A DNA stretch of 8,012 nt from an uncultured Rhodospirillales bacterium (GTDB lineage: Bacteria > Pseudomonadota > Alphaproteobacteria > Acetobacterales > Acetobacteraceae), in assembly GCA_903844785.1 (NCBI GenBank), contig CAIMVB010000278.1:1-8012 (forward strand), written 5' to 3'. The translations under genes and the position numbers were made by a program. This document shows positions 6,227 through 8,012 of this stretch, one piece after another. Positions within the stretch are counted from its first letter, which is position 1; each line of letters begins with the position of its first letter. A model generated the notes under the pieces. It did no database searches. It worked only from the letters and a program-made list of their open reading frames with translations, and was not told the DNA's origin.

Positions 6227-8012
6227 TCAATGGCCGCCCAAGACCATGGCCTGTTCTGACCCAAGCAGAATTTCAGCGATGCGGATAACATCTGGCCGCT
6301 GCAGCCCGCCCCCATCCAGGGCATTCAGCGTGGCCTTGAGCCTTTGTTTATAGAGACGCTCCAATTCATCGAAGCCATCGACTATCCCGGCGCGACGCCC
6401 CGCCATTTCAATCCGCCGCAGTGCGCGTGCCAGATGTTCAATATTCACCACAATGGCGGCGCGGTGCTTGGCATTGGGGTTCTGCAGCGCAGGTAACAAT
6501 TGCCGTTCCACCATGTGGCGCGCCGCAGCCTCACTCGCCTTGCCAATTTGGTTCAATAACGGGCTGATGATGCTGCGCCGGTCAGTCTGGCGGCCGGGCG
6601 GCGCGGTTTCCAATTCCTTGAGCAGGGAGACCATTTCCTCTGCCATATGGGCGGCGCGCACGGGGTCTTCCGTGGGCAGGCTAAGCGTTGGTGCCGCTGC
6701 CAGATCATCAAGCTTTTCATCGGCAATACTGCCGGCAATGGGCGAAAGCCGCGCGGCGGTTTTGATCACCGAACCCGGGCTTTGTGCCCGGTCCAACAGG
6801 CTTGCCAAGGCAATGCTGAAAACGGCTTGGCCTTCCTGCGCTGGGCCCTTCAGCGCGGCGGTTACCAATTCGGTCGAAGGGCCAGAAAAAGCTGCAAGTT
6901 TTGCTTCCCAGATCCCCTCTGCATGCCGCCAAATACCTGTGGCGAGCATCAGTAATTCAGAGCATTGATTCGCATCCAGCCCGATGCTCGGCAAGGCTTC
7001 CTGAAGCCTGAGTCCGGGGGTAAGCCGCGCGGCCTCAGCCCAAAGCCGACGCCCAACCTGATCAACCTTTAGAACGTCAAAGAAGTTTTGTCCCCCAAGA
7101 TTGGCGTTGATTTCTTCTGCCTCCGGACCCATCGCCCTGCGAAGTGCTTCTGCCAAAGGTGTCAAAATAATCCGTGGAAATTTACCGCTGCCGGGAGCCC
7201 ATTTCTCCATTGGTACCAATGCACCATCAAAGGGCAGAAACAAAATACGCGTGAAGGTAATGGGGCGCGGCGGACGCAGCAGCTTCAATCGCGGCCTCGC
7301 TGCTTCAATGATGGGGTCAAGCATCGCGCGTGATGGCACTGCATCAAGCACCGCGACCACTTGGCGCAAGACGGTATCTGATGCTTTTGAAGCGCGTCCG
7401 GAAATACGGCTGAGGGGGTCATCCCCATGTTTCTGATCGCTATCCGGTTCAGTCAATGCACGCGTGGATTGGACCATATAGGCTTCACGCAGCTTTTGCG
7501 CTTCTGCCACAAGCGTCACCGCGTGCTCCCCCGCGATCAGGGTTTCATTGCGCGTAATATAATCAAGCGGCCTTTGACGCCGCCAATCAAAGGCTTGGCT
7601 GAGGTCTATTTTGTCAATGCGATAGGCAGAACCGCCTTGCGGAAAGCCTGGCCAGCTTTCCACTTCCTTGGGTAGGGGCGGCACAAGATGAGCCATTTCC
7701 CAGAGCGTCGCCTCACGATCGGAAGGTTCTGATTGCCGCCAAAGAGCAACCACAATTGCCCAGCCATCCAATAACCATTCCGGTCGTGCGGCGCGGGCGA
7801 TCACCGGTTGCTTGTCACGATGCCAAGCGCGGATCAGCAGCGTGGAATCGCCCAGCACACGATCAAGTTCCGCCACCGCAGCTTCGGCGCAACTGAGGGT
7901 AAGAACTGCCTTACGCAGTACCCATTCGGCCTTGAGCCCACGCGGGCTGCCCCGGCGCGGCGCGGTCCAATGGTCCAGTTCCTTCACAAAGGCGCGGAAA
8001 TCGATCAGCGCT
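6227..8012 (-). CDS. Long helix-rich protein of unknown function, 5'-truncated by window edge
   Basis: I do not recognise this family. The visible frame covers about 594 residues. A GTG at 7987 could be read as a start, but the frame stays open to the window edge, encoding residues ALIDFRAF that continue smoothly into the body. That GTG also has no ribosome site, so the true start lies to the right. Numbering from that GTG: the N-terminal third has aromatic-rich helices (about 20-110). A low-complexity polar linker with DSDQKHGDD lies near 180-192. A hydrophobic, proline-marked segment, ITFTRILFLPFDGALVP, falls at about 243-259. The rest is Ala/Leu/Glu/Arg-rich and looks entirely alpha-helical to the end (GGH). 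I see no nucleotide-binding, protease, nuclease or membrane-spanning motif and no repeats with clear spacing. Such a build suggests a scaffold or an interaction partner, but this is inference. Codon use matches its neighbours, so there is no sign of recent transfer. Upstream genes outside the window would be the best clue. Confidence 0.85.
   Translation of the reverse strand, partial: ALIDFRAFVKELDHWTAPRRGSPRGLKAEWVLRKAVLTLSCAEAAVAELDRVLGDSTLLIRAWHRDKQPVIARAARPEWLLDGWAIVVALWRQSEPSDREATLWEMAHLVPPLPKEVESWPGFPQGGSAYRIDKIDLSQAFDWRRQRPLDYITRNETLIAGEHAVTLVAEAQKLREAYMVQSTRALTEPDSDQKHGDDPLSRISGRASKASDTVLRQVVAVLDAVPSRAMLDPIIEAARPRLKLLRPPRPITFTRILFLPFDGALVPMEKWAPGSGKFPRIILTPLAEALRRAMGPEAEEINANLGGQNFFDVLKVDQVGRRLWAEAARLTPGLRLQEALPSIGLDANQCSELLMLATGIWRHAEGIWEAKLAAFSGPSTELVTAALKGPAQEGQAVFSIALASLLDRAQSPGSVIKTAARLSPIAGSIADEKLDDLAAAPTLSLPTEDPVRAAHMAEEMVSLLKELETAPPGRQTDRRSIISPLLNQIGKASEAAARHMVERQLLPALQNPNAKHRAAIVVNIEHLARALRRIEMAGRRAGIVDGFDELERLYKQRLKATLNALDGGGLQRPDVIRIAEILLGSEQAMVLGGH

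Noticed and set aside
6227..7987. GTG at 7987 as the true start of the long unknown protein
   Set aside because: The frame continues upstream to the edge with protein-like residues and there is no ribosome site, so this GTG more likely encodes an internal Val.

Overview
The window comes from a moderately high-GC Gram-negative bacterium. Codon use with strong G/C third positions, an OmpR/HtrA envelope-stress style locus and the look of the proteins suggest an alphaproteobacterium, possibly of the Rhodospirillales/Acetobacteraceae. That placement is an impression from sequence style, not a search result. There are seven protein-coding genes. Both edge genes are cut by the window. I see no rRNA, tRNA, CRISPR array, insertion sequence or prophage signal.

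Left half (1-4621, all + strand): the 3' part of an HtrA/Deg-family serine protease with an intact catalytic triad and one PDZ domain. It is followed after 81 bases by an OmpR-type response regulator, and 6 bases later by its HAMP-containing sensor histidine kinase. Next come a very small, probably exported protein with two cysteines and a YbfB/YjiJ-type major facilitator superfamily (MFS) transporter. The protease, regulator and kinase read naturally as an envelope protein-quality module. The small exported protein directly after the kinase could be an accessory of the same system, but that is inference.

Right half (4629-8012, - strand): an N-acyl-D-amino-acid deacylase (D-aminoacylase) whose metal ligands are all present. 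It converges on the MFS gene with only 7 bases between the stops. Upstream of it is a 143-base gap, then a long, helix-rich protein of no family I can name, which runs off the right edge.

Coding density is high and no gene-free stretch exceeds 300 bases. The least explained parts are the long unknown protein at the right edge and the small two-cysteine protein after the kinase. I did not find evidence of a large undescribed multi-gene system.
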